Of a DNA stretch of 64,000 nucleotides, positions 16,885 to 25,822 are shown in pieces (within the stretch, counting starts at the first letter, position 1; every line of letters starts with the position of its first letter). The DNA is from JANLTX01 sp049840835 (GTDB lineage Bacteria > Armatimonadota > Armatimonadia > Armatimonadales > Armatimonadaceae): contig JASGJG010000007.1 of assembly GCA_049840835.1 (NCBI GenBank), positions 62,001-126,000 on the forward strand. Direction: 5' to 3'. The notes beneath the pieces were generated by a model. That model had not been told where the DNA came from. It did not search any database and saw nothing but the letters and a program-made list of their open reading frames with translations. Both the position numbers and the translations under genes were made by a program.

Positions 16885-17796
16885 ATGTCCGTTAAGCGTG
16901 GTTTCACACTAATCGAGTTGCTGGTGGTCATCGCGATCATCGCAATTCTCGCCGCCATTCTGTTCCCTGTCTTCGCTCAGGCTCGTGCCAAAGCTCGTGC
17001 CACTTCCTGCCTGTCCAATGTCAAGCAGATCGGCACGTCCATGATGATGTACGTGCAGGACTACGATGAAACTACCCCCTCGGGTCGCGGTGGCGGCTGG
17101 GAATGGTGGGTAGAACTCATGCCCTACATCAAGTCCACTGGTCTGCTCTACTGCCCGGATGCGATCCGCCCTGCCAACCACATGACTGCCTACAACCAGG
17201 GTGGAGCTTGTACTAGCGCTATCTACGCCATGCCCAAGGGTTACTCGGGCTATGGTTACAACTGGGGTCCCATTGGCTGGCGTGGTGGTGGTCTACTAGG
17301 TGCACAGGTGGCTGTCACTCCTCCTGCTGGCGCTACCTGTACCGCTACCTCTCACCTACCTGGCGTTACTCTCGCCGCCATCGATTCTCCCGCTGAGATG
17401 TTCGCTTACGGCGACACCTGGGATACTCCTCGCGCCACTGTCGGTATCGGCTTCGCCGGTGACGACTGGGCAGGTACCAGCAATGCACAGCTTCGCCACA
17501 TGGGTGTCCACAGCTACGGTTTCATGGACGGTCATGCCAAAGCGATCAAGATGCGAGCCGGTTGGATGGCAGGAGCCTTCAACGACAAGTTCATCATCCC
17601 GGCCAACGCTGCTGTCGCCCGCAAGGCGTACTGCGCTGACCCGAACTTCGTGGTTGCCAAGTCCAACACCATCTCCCCGGATGGAACCAACGTTCCTGAC
17701 CTAGCCTGTGGCCAGGTGAGCGACTGGATCTTCGCCAACTACCCGGTCTGCCCGGCTGGCGCTGGCCCTGGCTCCAACTGCTTCTTCGCTAACTAA
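16885..17796 (+). CDS. Prepilin-like protein with H-X9-DG motif (second copy)
   Basis: 303 residues. A class III signal (MSVKRG then FTLIE) with a 20-residue hydrophobic helix ends in LFPVFAQAR and CLSNVKQ, nearly the same as in the copies at 3.1 and 53.3 kb. The C-terminal H-MGVHSYGFM-DGH fits the H-X9-DG motif. The middle is rich in Gly, Ala and Cys (six Cys residues between about 110 and 290), so disulfides are possible. A strong ribosome binding site, GAGGAGG, lies 7 bases before ATG, unlike the many leaderless neighbours. A small lipoprotein gene follows after 31 bases with no terminator between, so the two probably share an mRNA. Confidence 0.92.
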   Translation: MSVKRGFTLIELLVVIAIIAILAAILFPVFAQARAKARATSCLSNVKQIGTSMMMYVQDYDETTPSGRGGGWEWWVELMPYIKSTGLLYCPDAIRPANHMTAYNQGGACTSAIYAMPKGYSGYGYNWGPIGWRGGGLLGAQVAVTPPAGATCTATSHLPGVTLAAIDSPAEMFAYGDTWDTPRATVGIGFAGDDWAGTSNAQLRHMGVHSYGFMDGHAKAIKMRAGWMAGAFNDKFIIPANAAVARKAYCADPNFVVAKSNTISPDGTNVPDLACGQVSDWIFANYPVCPAGAGPGSNCFFAN

Positions 17797-17827
17797 GTTA
17801 GATATAGGAAGCTAAGGAGATAACAAG

Positions 17828-18022
17828 ATGAAACAAGTTCTGCTGAGCCTTGCTGCTCTTGCTTGCGTGAGCCTTCTGGTAGCGGGATGTTCGCCTCAGG
17901 CGGATACTCCCCCGTTGACTACCGAGACCAATCAGGCAAAGAAGATGCCTGGTGCGGATACGCCTCCGGCAACAACCACGGGGAATGCAAACGCCGCAAG
18001 ACAGGCCAAGCAGGGAAATTAA
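17828..18022 (+). CDS. Small lipoprotein paired with the second prepilin
   Basis: 64 residues: basic start (MKQV), hydrophobic helix, lipobox LVAGC (Cys21), then a short disordered tail rich in Thr, Pro, Ala and Asn. A good ribosome binding site (AAGGAG) is present. It resembles in layout, though not closely in sequence, the lipoprotein at 3998-4225 that follows the first prepilin. It is probably co-transcribed with the prepilin and ends at a strong terminator. The function is unknown; it may assist surface assembly of the prepilin. Confidence 0.75.
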   Translation: MKQVLLSLAALACVSLLVAGCSPQADTPPLTTETNQAKKMPGADTPPATTTGNANAARQAKQGN

Positions 18023-18059
18023 CCAGGCTCTCCTGAAGAGCTTGCTTATCAAAGATTAG

Positions 18060-18093
18060 CCAACCCGCCATCGCATGCTCGATGGCGGGTTGG
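18060..18093 (+). terminator. Rho-independent-like terminator after the prepilin-lipoprotein pair
   Basis: Perfect 14-bp stem CCAACCCGCCATCG (18060-18073) with a 6-base loop and complement to 18093. The T-tract is weak (TTGCAT), but the stem is very stable. It separates the lipoprotein from the phosphonate operon. Confidence 0.75.
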
Positions 18094-18107
18094 TTGCATA
18101 GAACAAA

Positions 18108-19331
18108 GTGACAAACGAAAACCGTGCAAAGGCGTCCACCACCCTGGTGTTGCTGATTCTGGGGTACGCCGGATTTTATTTTTGTAGGGCGGATTTCTCG
18201 GTCAGCAAACCGCTGATCATCGACGAGCTAGCGGCCAGCGGTGCCTTCACCAAAGACACCGCCAAAGTGGCTCTGGGCACGGTGGCTTCCTGGGCTACCC
18301 TGGCCTATGCTTTCGGAAAACTTGGCGCAGGCGCTCTTACCGACCGCTGGGGGGGACGTACCAGCTTTCTCTTAGGCATGGTCGGGGCTATTGGGGCAAC
18401 CATTGCCTTTGCCTCTGGCGGCGCATTGCCCATATTCACTCTCGCCTGGATTATAAACCGCCTGGTGCAGTCGTTAGGCTGGCCGGGTGCGGTGCGTATC
18501 TCAGGCAGTTGGTTCCCGGCTGCGAGCTATGGCGGCGCTCTGGGAGCACTGAGTCTTTCCTATCTTTTCGGCGATGCCGCTGCACGTGCAACCCACGGAG
18601 CATTGCTGGCCGCAGGCTGGTCGTGGCGTGGCTTGTTCTGGTTCTCGGCGGCCTTGCTTGGCGTCATTCTGCTGGTCAATATTCCGCTGCTTAAAGAACG
18701 CCCGCAGATCCCCCCAGACCTGGAAGCGCCTCGTAACGACGAGAATATAGGCGCCTTGCTACGCTCGACCAGCTTCTGGTGTGTCTGCGCCCTCTCACTC
18801 TGCTTCACCCTTGTCCGCGAGACATTCAACGAGTGGAGTCCCACCTACTTTGTAGAGTTCGCAAAACTTACTCCTGCCGATGCCGCCAATAAAAGCGCCC
18901 TCTTTCCCCTCTGGGGCGGAGTGGCCGTGCTTATCTTCGGCTGGCTCTCGGACCGATTGGGCAGTGGTGGGCGTGCGCTCCTGACTCTCCTAGCGCTCCC
19001 CGTGGCCATGGCTCTGCTACTGGCGCTCGGTCTACTCCCTGCCAGCTGGTTGACCCCGGTACTGGTAGGCCTCTGTGGGTTCTTCCTTATCGGCCCGTAT
19101 AGCTACTTAGCTGGAGCGCTGGCGCTAGACCTGGGAGGTCGCAAAGCAGGAGCGACCGCCAGCGGCCTGATTGATGGGTTCGGCTACCTGGCCGGGGTTC
19201 TGGCAGGCGAGGGCATGGCCAAGCTCTCAGTCAGTGTTGGCTGGAAGGGCGCGTTTCTGACCCTGGCCGGAGTCGCCTTTGCCGCACTACCACCCGCTAT
19301 AATCCTCTGGAGAAAAGCGCAGCGCAAATGA
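18108..19331 (+). CDS. MFS transporter, organophosphate/phosphonate-type (OPA family-like)
   Basis: 407 residues with about 12 membrane helices. Features of the GlpT/UhpT-like organophosphate:phosphate group include YAGFYFCRADFSVSKPL in the first helix and FGKLGAGALTDRWGGR between helices 2 and 3. NRLVQSLGWPGAVRISGSWF, with the Arg and Trp residues typical of that group, is also present. The start is GTG. Its stop overlaps the next gene by 4 bases, and that gene overlaps a phosphonatase-like hydrolase, so this protein most likely imports an organophosphonate or phosphate ester for them. The substrate is inferred from context. Confidence 0.85.
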   Translation: MTNENRAKASTTLVLLILGYAGFYFCRADFSVSKPLIIDELAASGAFTKDTAKVALGTVASWATLAYAFGKLGAGALTDRWGGRTSFLLGMVGAIGATIAFASGGALPIFTLAWIINRLVQSLGWPGAVRISGSWFPAASYGGALGALSLSYLFGDAAARATHGALLAAGWSWRGLFWFSAALLGVILLVNIPLLKERPQIPPDLEAPRNDENIGALLRSTSFWCVCALSLCFTLVRETFNEWSPTYFVEFAKLTPADAANKSALFPLWGGVAVLIFGWLSDRLGSGGRALLTLLALPVAMALLLALGLLPASWLTPVLVGLCGFFLIGPYSYLAGALALDLGGRKAGATASGLIDGFGYLAGVLAGEGMAKLSVSVGWKGAFLTLAGVAFAALPPAIILWRKAQRK

Positions 19332-20443
19332 TCTATGATGTCGGTATTGTTGGTGCTGGAATTCTGGGACTGGCGCATGCCTGGCATGCCGCCCGCGCGG
19401 GCAAGCGTGTTATCGTCTTCGAGCGTGGCCATCGGGCACAGGGCGCCTCGGTGCGCAACTTCGGCATGCTCTGGCCTATCGGTCAACCTCCCGGCGAGCC
19501 GCACGAAACTGCCCTGCGCAGCCGCGAGCTCTGGCTAGAAGCGCTAACCGAGGCGGGTATCTGGCACGAGCCCCGCGGCTCCCTGCATCTGGCCTATGCC
19601 CCTGATGAGCTAGCTGTTCTCAACGAACTGCATGACTCCGGGCTATATCCCACCCGAATTTTCACTCCTACACAGGTGACCAGTCAGGCGCAGGGCATCC
19701 GCGCCAGCGGCCTGAAAGGGGCGCTCTACAGCGAATCTGAAATCTGCGTAGATCCGCGTGAAGCTGTAGCGAAGCTAGCCAGCTATCTAGAGAGTCGCTA
19801 TGGAGTCGTCTTTCGCTTCAACACCGCCGTACTGAGCTTCAAAAACCCACTGGTGACCACAAGCGGGGAGCCCGTGAGTGTGGACCGACTGATTGTCTGC
19901 GCCGGAGATGACATTCAGAGCCTCTACCCTACGGCGCTGAAAAACGAAAACGTGGTGCGCTGTAAGCTTCAGATGATGCGCACCGAGCCACAGCCGAATG
20001 GTTGGCGTATGGGCCCTATGCTAGCGGCAGGGCTGACTCTAACTCATTATCGCGCGTTTGAAATCTGCCCATCGCTTCCGGCACTGCGCGAGCGGCTGGA
20101 GCGGGAGTATCCGGAGTACAAGCACTATGGCATCCATGTTCTTGTCTCGCAGACTGGAGCAGGGGAGCTAACTCTGGGAGACTCACATGAGTACGGCGCA
20201 GCCATAGAGCCGTTTGATAAACGGCATATCGACAATCTGGTGCTAGCGTATCTAGAGACGTTCTTAGAAGCCCCGCAGCTGAACATCGCCTCACGTTGGC
20301 ATGGCACCTACCTGAAGCACAGAGAAAAGCCCTGGGTGGTGGCGCAGCCGGAGAGCGGAGTCTGGTTCGTTACCGGTGTTGGTGGAGCGGGTATGACCCT
20401 CTCCTTTGGTCTGGCAGAAAAGGTCGTGAAAAATGTCTTCTGA
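19328..20443 (+). CDS. FAD-dependent oxidoreductase, TIGR03364 type (phosphonate-associated)
   Basis: 371 residues of the DAO/glycine-oxidase fold. The dinucleotide motif VGAGILGLAHAW is at the N-terminus. GHRAQGASVRNFGMLWP is the hallmark of the TIGR03364 group, and GVGGAGMTLSFG near the end contacts FAD. Members are found next to phosphonatase-like hydrolases and are thought to oxidise the amine of an aminoalkylphosphonate to an aldehyde. No PhnW transaminase is in the window, which fits an oxidase taking its place. It overlaps the transporter upstream (ATGA) and the hydrolase downstream (11 bases). The exact substrate is inferred. Confidence 0.87.
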   Translation: MIYDVGIVGAGILGLAHAWHAARAGKRVIVFERGHRAQGASVRNFGMLWPIGQPPGEPHETALRSRELWLEALTEAGIWHEPRGSLHLAYAPDELAVLNELHDSGLYPTRIFTPTQVTSQAQGIRASGLKGALYSESEICVDPREAVAKLASYLESRYGVVFRFNTAVLSFKNPLVTTSGEPVSVDRLIVCAGDDIQSLYPTALKNENVVRCKLQMMRTEPQPNGWRMGPMLAAGLTLTHYRAFEICPSLPALRERLEREYPEYKHYGIHVLVSQTGAGELTLGDSHEYGAAIEPFDKRHIDNLVLAYLETFLEAPQLNIASRWHGTYLKHREKPWVVAQPESGVWFVTGVGGAGMTLSFGLAEKVVKNVF

Positions 20444-21107
20444 GCGCCCGGCGTTGGTCGTCTTCGATATGGCGGGCACGACCCTGAACGACGACGGTGG
20501 CATTGTCAATCAAGCCCTGCGAGAAGCCCTGAGCGCGGCGGCTGTCTATGTCACTTCGGAAGCGGTGAACGAGGTTATGGGCCTGCCCAAGCCGGTCGCC
20601 ATAGGCTCTTTACTGGGCATCTCCGAGTCCGCAGAGCGCACCCTGGAAATCCACCGTGATTTCTTAGCGCGTATGCTGCGTTTCTATGCTGAGGATCCTT
20701 CCGTTGCCGAGGTACAGGGGACTTCCCTGGTTCTGATTCAGCTTCGGGCTGCAGGAATCAAGGTCGCTCTGGATACTGGCTTCTCCCGAGACCTGGTCGA
20801 GGTTATCGTTGACAGATTGGGCTGGCGGACGCTCTTAGACGGTTTTATCGCCAGTGACGAAGTGGAGCGCGGGCGCCCCCATCCAGACATGATAAACGCC
20901 CTCTGCAAACACATGGGCATCACCAACCCGAAGGCTGTTGCCAAAATCGGCGATACACCATCGGACCTTCAGGAAGGCACAGCGGCTGGCTGCGGCTGGG
21001 TAATCGGGGTGACATTGGGGTCGCATACTGCAGAGCAGCTGGCTCCCTATCCCCACACGCATCTGATTCCCTCGGTCACGGCCCTACCAGCGCTTTTCGG
21101 TCTCTAA
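20433..21107 (+). CDS. Phosphonatase-like HAD hydrolase (TIGR03351 type)
   Basis: 224 residues of the HAD superfamily. The nucleophile motif is VVFDMAGTTLNDDG, as in PhnX-like phosphonatases (DMAGT), followed by a small helical cap. Motif III lies in RPHPDM and motif IV in IGDTPSDLQEG. These enzymes cleave the C-P bond of phosphonoacetaldehyde or relatives. As the last gene of a transporter-oxidase-hydrolase operon, it would release phosphate from the aldehyde made by the FAD enzyme. Hydrolysis of a different phosphorylated substrate cannot be excluded. Confidence 0.87.
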   Translation: MSSERPALVVFDMAGTTLNDDGGIVNQALREALSAAAVYVTSEAVNEVMGLPKPVAIGSLLGISESAERTLEIHRDFLARMLRFYAEDPSVAEVQGTSLVLIQLRAAGIKVALDTGFSRDLVEVIVDRLGWRTLLDGFIASDEVERGRPHPDMINALCKHMGITNPKAVAKIGDTPSDLQEGTAAGCGWVIGVTLGSHTAEQLAPYPHTHLIPSVTALPALFGL

Positions 21108-21144
21108 ATTCTCTTAATCTCAGGCTCACCATCGAGAGAGTTAT

Positions 21145-21161
21145 CGGGGTTACAATCCCCG
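21145..21161 (+). promoter_or_regulatory. -10 hexamer TACAAT inside a CGGGG...CCCCG palindrome
   Basis: CGGGG (21145-21149) and CCCCG (21157-21161) flank TACAAT (21151-21156), which lies 6 bases before the ATG at 21163. The arrangement looks like an operator placed over the -10 box of a leaderless gene. Confidence 0.4.
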
Positions 21162-21162
21162 T

Positions 21163-23601
21163 ATGAATCGACGATTCGCATTCGCGCTCACCGGTCTGGT
21201 TGCTCTAGGCACCGGCGCTGCGCTGCTGGCCCAGAAAGCGCCGGAGCTACTCAAAGGTGGCTCCGCGCGCTTGCCCGCTACAGGTTGGCGCCTTACTCCG
21301 GTAGGCACCAAACATGAGAAGATTGGCGATACACTGCTCTCCGCCGCGCTTCGCCCAGATGGCAAGCTGCTGGCCGTGAGCAATGGCGGTGCCGCCGCTC
21401 ATGGAGTGAGTTTTATCGACCCGACCACGGGCGCGCTGGTACAGCAAATCAAGCTCAATCGGGTTCATGCAGGGCTGGCCTGGTCGCCGGATGGTGCGAC
21501 CCTCTATGTCTCCGGGGGCAACTCCGGGCTGATTCAGATACTCAGCCGCCAGAGCGATGGAACCTACTCCACTGCCAATCCCCTTACGATTCAAGAGCCA
21601 ACTCCGCCTGCTGCCGGGCAGCGCCGGAACCGCCGCAAGACTGGAACCTATCTCAGTGGAGTAGCCCTCGCTCCCGATGGTAAGCGGCTCTACACGGCGG
21701 ATATGGCCGCCGAGACTCTGACTGCTCTCTCCACCGATGGTAGTGGACGTGTAGAGCGCGATTTAGACGAAGGCACCAAACCCGGCGCCCTGAAACTCAC
21801 GACGGACGGTAAGTATCTTCTCTGTGCGCTCTGGGCGAAAGCACAGGTATTGGTCTTAGACGCGCAAACCCTGGAGACCCGCCGCACTCTGAGCGTAGGA
21901 GAGCACCCCAACGATCTACTGCTTGCCTCCGACGGTCGTCTGTTTGTCTCCTGCGGCAACGCCGACACGGTCTACGTTTTCGATTTCGCCAACCTGGATG
22001 TCTCCGTTGCCTCACGTGATGAGAATGCGCCGCTTCTCGAGAAAATCGTCACCCGACTTCCAAACCAGGATGCTCCCGGTGCCACGCCTTCCTCCCTGGC
22101 TCTCTCACCAGATGAGAAAACTCTCTATGTGGCCTGCTCGGACATCAACGCTGTAGCCGTTGTACAGGCAGAGCGCCGAGGGGGAAGCCATGTGGTAGGC
22201 TTTATTCCGACCGCACACTACCCAACCACGGTCAGTGTCACTGCAGATGGCAAGGGACTTCTGATCGGCTCCAGCAAGGGCATTGGCACCGGCCCAAACC
22301 CACCCGAAAAACCAGACCCGGAGTACCCACGTGGCTTTCCCTACATTGTCAGCTTGCTCAGTGGCATCGTCTCCCACGTCGAGCTGCCGGATGCGAAGAA
22401 GCTGGCCGACTACACTCGCACCTGCCTGAATGCCGTGCCCAAAGTTACTCCGGTTCGCACTGGCAAGAGTGCGATTCCGAGCAGGCTCGGCGAGAAATCG
22501 CCAATTGAGCACGTTATCTATGTCATCAAAGAGAATCGCACCTACGACCAGATACTGGGGGATTTGGAGAAGGGTAACGGAGACAAGAACCTCTGTCTCT
22601 TCAACGAAGATGTAACCCCGAACCACCACGCACTGGCTCGTGAGTTTGTGACCCTGGATAACCTCTACTGCTCGGGCGAGGTCAGTGTGGATGGGCATCA
22701 CTGGAGCAATGCGGCGCTGGTGCCGGACATTATGCAGCGCACCTGGCCCGCTCAGTATGGTGGCAAGGGCGCTCCGCCGCTGGTGGGTGCCGACTTCGGC
22801 GACCCGTTGGGCAAGACCCCTTCCGGGAAAATCTGGGATGCCTGCCAGCGCGCTGGCGTGAGCTTCCGGACCTACTACTACCATACAGACAAGAATCAGA
22901 ACGCGGAGTGGGCTGCCGCCCGCTTAAAAGGCGAGCGCGATCATAAAGCTATCGACATCTTTCTAAAAGACCTGACAGAGTTCGAGAAAAACGACAAGAT
23001 GCCGGGCTTCATGGTCATGGCGCTCTCCGAGGACCATACCCGTGGCGCTACCCCCGGCGCGTTCACCCCGAAAGCCGCCGTGGCCAGTAATGACCAGGCT
23101 ATCGGTAAGTTGGTAGAAGCGTGCAGCAAGTCTAAGTTCTGGCCCAAGATGGCTATCTTCATTATCGAAGATGACGCGCAGAACGGCCCGGACCATGTCG
23201 ATGCTCACCGTACAGTAGGTCTGGTAGCCTCGCCCTACACTCATACCGGCAAGGTAGACTCCACGTTCTACACCACCTGCTCGTTCCTGCGGTCCATGGA
23301 GTTGATTTTAGGGATGCCACCACTCTCTGTGTTCGATGCGAACGCAACGCCGCTCTGGGCCAGCTTCGGCACAAAAGCTGACCTGAAGCCCTATGAGTGT
23401 CGCCCGGCGCGTATCGATCTCATGGCCAAGAATCCCGGTGGTACTACAGAAGCCGCCGAATCAGAAGAGCTTGACTTAGATGAACCGGACCACCTGGATG
23501 TGGAAGAGGAGCAGACCCTGAACCGCATCCTCTGGGAGGACGCCAAGGGAAAAGATATTCCCTATCCTGGTCCTACTCATCGATATCTAGGGCAGCACTA
23601 A
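21163..23601 (+). CDS. Bifunctional YncE-type beta-propeller / phosphoesterase-family protein
   Basis: 812 residues. A signal peptide leads to a seven-bladed YncE-like propeller (about residues 45-420). Its repeated units contain LAPDGKRLYTAD, LTTDGKYLLCAL and LSPDEKTLYVAC. The C-terminal half is of the phosphoesterase/phospholipase-C type, with VIYVIKENRTYDQILGD near residue 450, GHHWSNAALVPDI, and metal-ligand segments such as IIEDDAQNGPDHVDAHR. The usual product name is bifunctional YncE family protein/alkaline phosphatase family protein. It is probably extracytoplasmic and may supply phosphate esters to the preceding phosphonate operon, but this link is inferred from position only. A strong terminator follows. 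Confidence 0.85.
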   Translation: MNRRFAFALTGLVALGTGAALLAQKAPELLKGGSARLPATGWRLTPVGTKHEKIGDTLLSAALRPDGKLLAVSNGGAAAHGVSFIDPTTGALVQQIKLNRVHAGLAWSPDGATLYVSGGNSGLIQILSRQSDGTYSTANPLTIQEPTPPAAGQRRNRRKTGTYLSGVALAPDGKRLYTADMAAETLTALSTDGSGRVERDLDEGTKPGALKLTTDGKYLLCALWAKAQVLVLDAQTLETRRTLSVGEHPNDLLLASDGRLFVSCGNADTVYVFDFANLDVSVASRDENAPLLEKIVTRLPNQDAPGATPSSLALSPDEKTLYVACSDINAVAVVQAERRGGSHVVGFIPTAHYPTTVSVTADGKGLLIGSSKGIGTGPNPPEKPDPEYPRGFPYIVSLLSGIVSHVELPDAKKLADYTRTCLNAVPKVTPVRTGKSAIPSRLGEKSPIEHVIYVIKENRTYDQILGDLEKGNGDKNLCLFNEDVTPNHHALAREFVTLDNLYCSGEVSVDGHHWSNAALVPDIMQRTWPAQYGGKGAPPLVGADFGDPLGKTPSGKIWDACQRAGVSFRTYYYHTDKNQNAEWAAARLKGERDHKAIDIFLKDLTEFEKNDKMPGFMVMALSEDHTRGATPGAFTPKAAVASNDQAIGKLVEACSKSKFWPKMAIFIIEDDAQNGPDHVDAHRTVGLVASPYTHTGKVDSTFYTTCSFLRSMELILGMPPLSVFDANATPLWASFGTKADLKPYECRPARIDLMAKNPGGTTEAAESEELDLDEPDHLDVEEEQTLNRILWEDAKGKDIPYPGPTHRYLGQH

Positions 23602-23608
23602 AAAAGAC

Positions 23609-23641
23609 AAAAAAGCCCCGGTGTACATCGGGGCTTTTTTT
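23609..23641. terminator. Bidirectional Rho-independent terminator
   Basis: AAAAAAGCCCCG, 8-base loop, CGGGGCTTTTTTT. A-tract and T-tract on opposite sides make it work for both the YncE gene and the opposing FGGY kinase gene, which it separates. Confidence 0.95.
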
Positions 23642-23646
23642 GTGGT

Positions 23647-25224
23647 TTATATGGCGTCCATGGTGGCGCGGTGGCGCTTCTGGGCGGCGTAGAGGTCACG
23701 CCAGATCGCGTACTTGGCATCGTGATAGGCGCGGGTTTCTGGGTTGGGAGTCACTACCGGCCCGGGGCGGGCCATGGCTTTCATGGCATCTGTTACCGAT
23801 GCATAGTCACCACTGGCGTGCGCTCCCAGAATAGCGGCGCCTAATAGCACGGACTCGGTTTCCTCACCCATGCGAAGCGGAACACCCAGGGCATCGGCGT
23901 GCTGCGCCAGCCAGAGCGGGTTCTTGGTACCACCGCCAGTGGCAAGCACGGTTTCAATCGCAAAGCCTGCCTGATTCATAGCCTCGATAATGGCACGAGT
24001 ACCGTAGGCCACGGCCTGAATCGCAGATAGGTAGAGCCGCGCATCTAAATCCAGGCTGTGATCTAAGGGCAGACCTTCGACTACGCCACGGGCGTGTGGG
24101 TCGGCGAAAGGCGAGCGGTTCCCCAGATGGAAATCCAGCGTGTGCAGGTGCCGGGTGAGATAGGCGACATCGGAGAGCCCTTCTGCATCCGCAAGAGCGG
24201 CGACTTTGGCGTTTAGCAGGGTGTAGATAGTCACTCCCGCTGCTTCCGCATCGTGCGCCAGGCGGGCGTACTCACTGGAGTCCTCGATGACATAGTCAAT
24301 TAGAGCACCTGCAGCACTCTGCCCCCCCTCAGTCAGCCACAGCCCCGGCACCATGGCGCCGAAGTACGGTCCCCACACACCGGGCACGAAGATAGGATCA
24401 TTGGAGGCTGCCATGTGGCAGTTGCTGGTGCCACCAATCAGTGCCAGCGCCGACTCGGGAGCGCCATCGGCGAGCCCTAAGAGCCCCAGGCCACCGGCAT
24501 GGGCATCTATGATGCCTACGGCTACCTGGCAGCTTTCGGTCAGACCTAAATGAGCAGCGGCCTCAGAAGTGAGCGGACCAACACGCTCTCCTAAAGGGCG
24601 AATATTGCTGCTGGTGATACGCGAGTCGTTTAGCCCGATGGTATCCAGAAAGTCCGTGTCCCAGCGCCCCTCGTGACCCAGGTAAGTCCACTTGCAGACA
24701 TTGGTACAGAGAGAGCGGGCATCCTGTCCGCTGGCTTTGTAGACCAGGAAGTCGGGCAGATCGAAGAAAGCCGTGGCGCTTCCCCAGGTGGCCGGAGCGT
24801 TGCGCTTTAGCCACAGGAGCTTGGGAATCTCCATCTCCGGGCTGATCTTCCCGCCCACATACTTCAGGACCTCGAAGTCTCCGGTATTTATCTCATCGGC
24901 TTCGGCAATCGCCCGGTGGTCCATCCAGACAATCACGTCCCAGAACGATTCCTCGCCACCCAGAACAACTAACGAGCAGGTCGCATCGAACCCGATTCCG
25001 ACCACGTTTTCCGGAGAAACGTCCGCTTTTTCCATGGCCTCGCGAACGCTCTTACCCACAGCATCCCAGATATCCGTACTGCTCTGCTCGGCCCAGTCCG
25101 GCTGAGGGCGCCGCATCTTGATAGGGAAGCTGGCTACGCCTACTCGTGCTCCATCGGCGACCGAGAAGACCCCTGCCCGCGCGCTGCCGGTGCCAACATC
25201 GACACCCACCACAAATCGACTCAT
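23647..25224 (-). CDS. FGGY-family carbohydrate kinase (ribulokinase-like)
   Basis: 525 residues. The N-terminal phosphate loop VVGVDVGTGSARAGVF, IGFDATCSLVVL and VWMDHRA are typical of the D-ribulokinase/L-ribulokinase branch of FGGY kinases. The C-terminal ATP-binding motif ATGGGTKNPLW and GAAILGA are present. The enzyme would phosphorylate a pentulose or pentitol in the cytoplasm. No isomerase or epimerase lies beside it, so the exact sugar is unclear. Its start overlaps the stop of the upstream gene on the same strand by 4 bases (ATGA). A shared terminator lies between it and the YncE gene. Confidence 0.9.
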   Translation of the reverse strand: MSRFVVGVDVGTGSARAGVFSVADGARVGVASFPIKMRRPQPDWAEQSSTDIWDAVGKSVREAMEKADVSPENVVGIGFDATCSLVVLGGEESFWDVIVWMDHRAIAEADEINTGDFEVLKYVGGKISPEMEIPKLLWLKRNAPATWGSATAFFDLPDFLVYKASGQDARSLCTNVCKWTYLGHEGRWDTDFLDTIGLNDSRITSSNIRPLGERVGPLTSEAAAHLGLTESCQVAVGIIDAHAGGLGLLGLADGAPESALALIGGTSNCHMAASNDPIFVPGVWGPYFGAMVPGLWLTEGGQSAAGALIDYVIEDSSEYARLAHDAEAAGVTIYTLLNAKVAALADAEGLSDVAYLTRHLHTLDFHLGNRSPFADPHARGVVEGLPLDHSLDLDARLYLSAIQAVAYGTRAIIEAMNQAGFAIETVLATGGGTKNPLWLAQHADALGVPLRMGEETESVLLGAAILGAHASGDYASVTDAMKAMARPGPVVTPNPETRAYHDAKYAIWRDLYAAQKRHRATMDAI

Positions 25225-25703
25225 GAAATAGGTTTCTCCGGTAAGGTCTCGGCAGGAAGAGAAAGTCCTGCTGAGGTGTGTAACGTGAGCTGCGAGTTCT
25301 GTGCGCTGACTCCGGTAACCACATGGTCGCCGGTGTCATAGACTTTCACAGCCCCATCCCGAAGAACGGCTACACAGCGCTTCTCGGGGAATAGGGCGCA
25401 AGACAGCCCGTTTTGCGTGCTGGTCTGTGCGGGAACACCAAGCGCCTCGGACCACCAGGACGATGCTGAGGGGAACGGGGTGGTGCGAGGAGTAGCCACG
25501 GTCGCTCCAGCAAGCTCGGCGAAGAGGGCAGCTACACGGGCTTTCAGAGGCTGATTGAACGCATCGCCAATCATCACCATACCCCCCATCCACTGCCCGG
25601 TTCCGCCCAGTTCCGGATGGGAAAATTGCGCCATGGTGCCGTTGCCGCGCTCCAGGGCAGCCTTGGCAACAGCGACAGCGTCGTCAGAAAATCCCTGGCT
25701 CAC
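25221..25703 (-). CDS. Conserved protein with SHOCT-type N-terminal sequence
   Basis: 160 residues. The segment MAQFSHPELGGTGQWMGGMVMIGDAFN followed by LKARVAALFAEL closely resembles the N-terminal part of SHOCT-domain proteins; I do not recognise the rest. It has no signal peptide or membrane helix. The GTG at 25703 is chosen because a longer reading frame would run through the divergent tRNA-Leu gene, and TAAAAT lies 5 bases before this GTG. The gene overlaps the kinase gene by 4 bases, so the two are probably an operon. Function unknown. Confidence 0.65.
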   Translation of the reverse strand: MSQGFSDDAVAVAKAALERGNGTMAQFSHPELGGTGQWMGGMVMIGDAFNQPLKARVAALFAELAGATVATPRTTPFPSASSWWSEALGVPAQTSTQNGLSCALFPEKRCVAVLRDGAVKVYDTGDHVVTGVSAQNSQLTLHTSAGLSLPAETLPEKPIS

Positions 25704-25708
25704 GAGGC

Positions 25709-25714
25709 ATTTTA
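25709..25714 (-). promoter_or_regulatory. -10 hexamer TAAAAT, 5 bases before the SHOCT-like gene
   Basis: On the minus strand TAAAAT, five bases, then GTG at 25703. There is no ribosome binding site, and this hexamer supports the chosen start. Confidence 0.45.
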
Positions 25715-25741
25715 GCACAAAGGGCGATACACTGAGGGCGA

Positions 25742-25822
25742 GCCGGAGTGGTGGAATGGTAGACACGCGCGCCTCAAAAGCGTGTGGGGCAACCCGTGCG
25801 AGTTCGAGTCTCGCCTTCGGCA
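25742..25822 (+). tRNA. tRNA-Leu, anticodon CAA
   Basis: The acceptor stem GCCGGAG pairs with CTTCGGC and is followed by discriminator A (25822). The D-arm contains TGGTAGAC. The anticodon stem CGCGC/GCGTG holds loop CTCAAAA with anticodon CAA at 25775-25777. A long variable arm (GGGGCAACCC) and the T-arm GCGAG-TTCGAGT-CTCGC complete a class II tRNA. CCA is not encoded. It reads UUG leucine codons. Confidence 0.95.
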
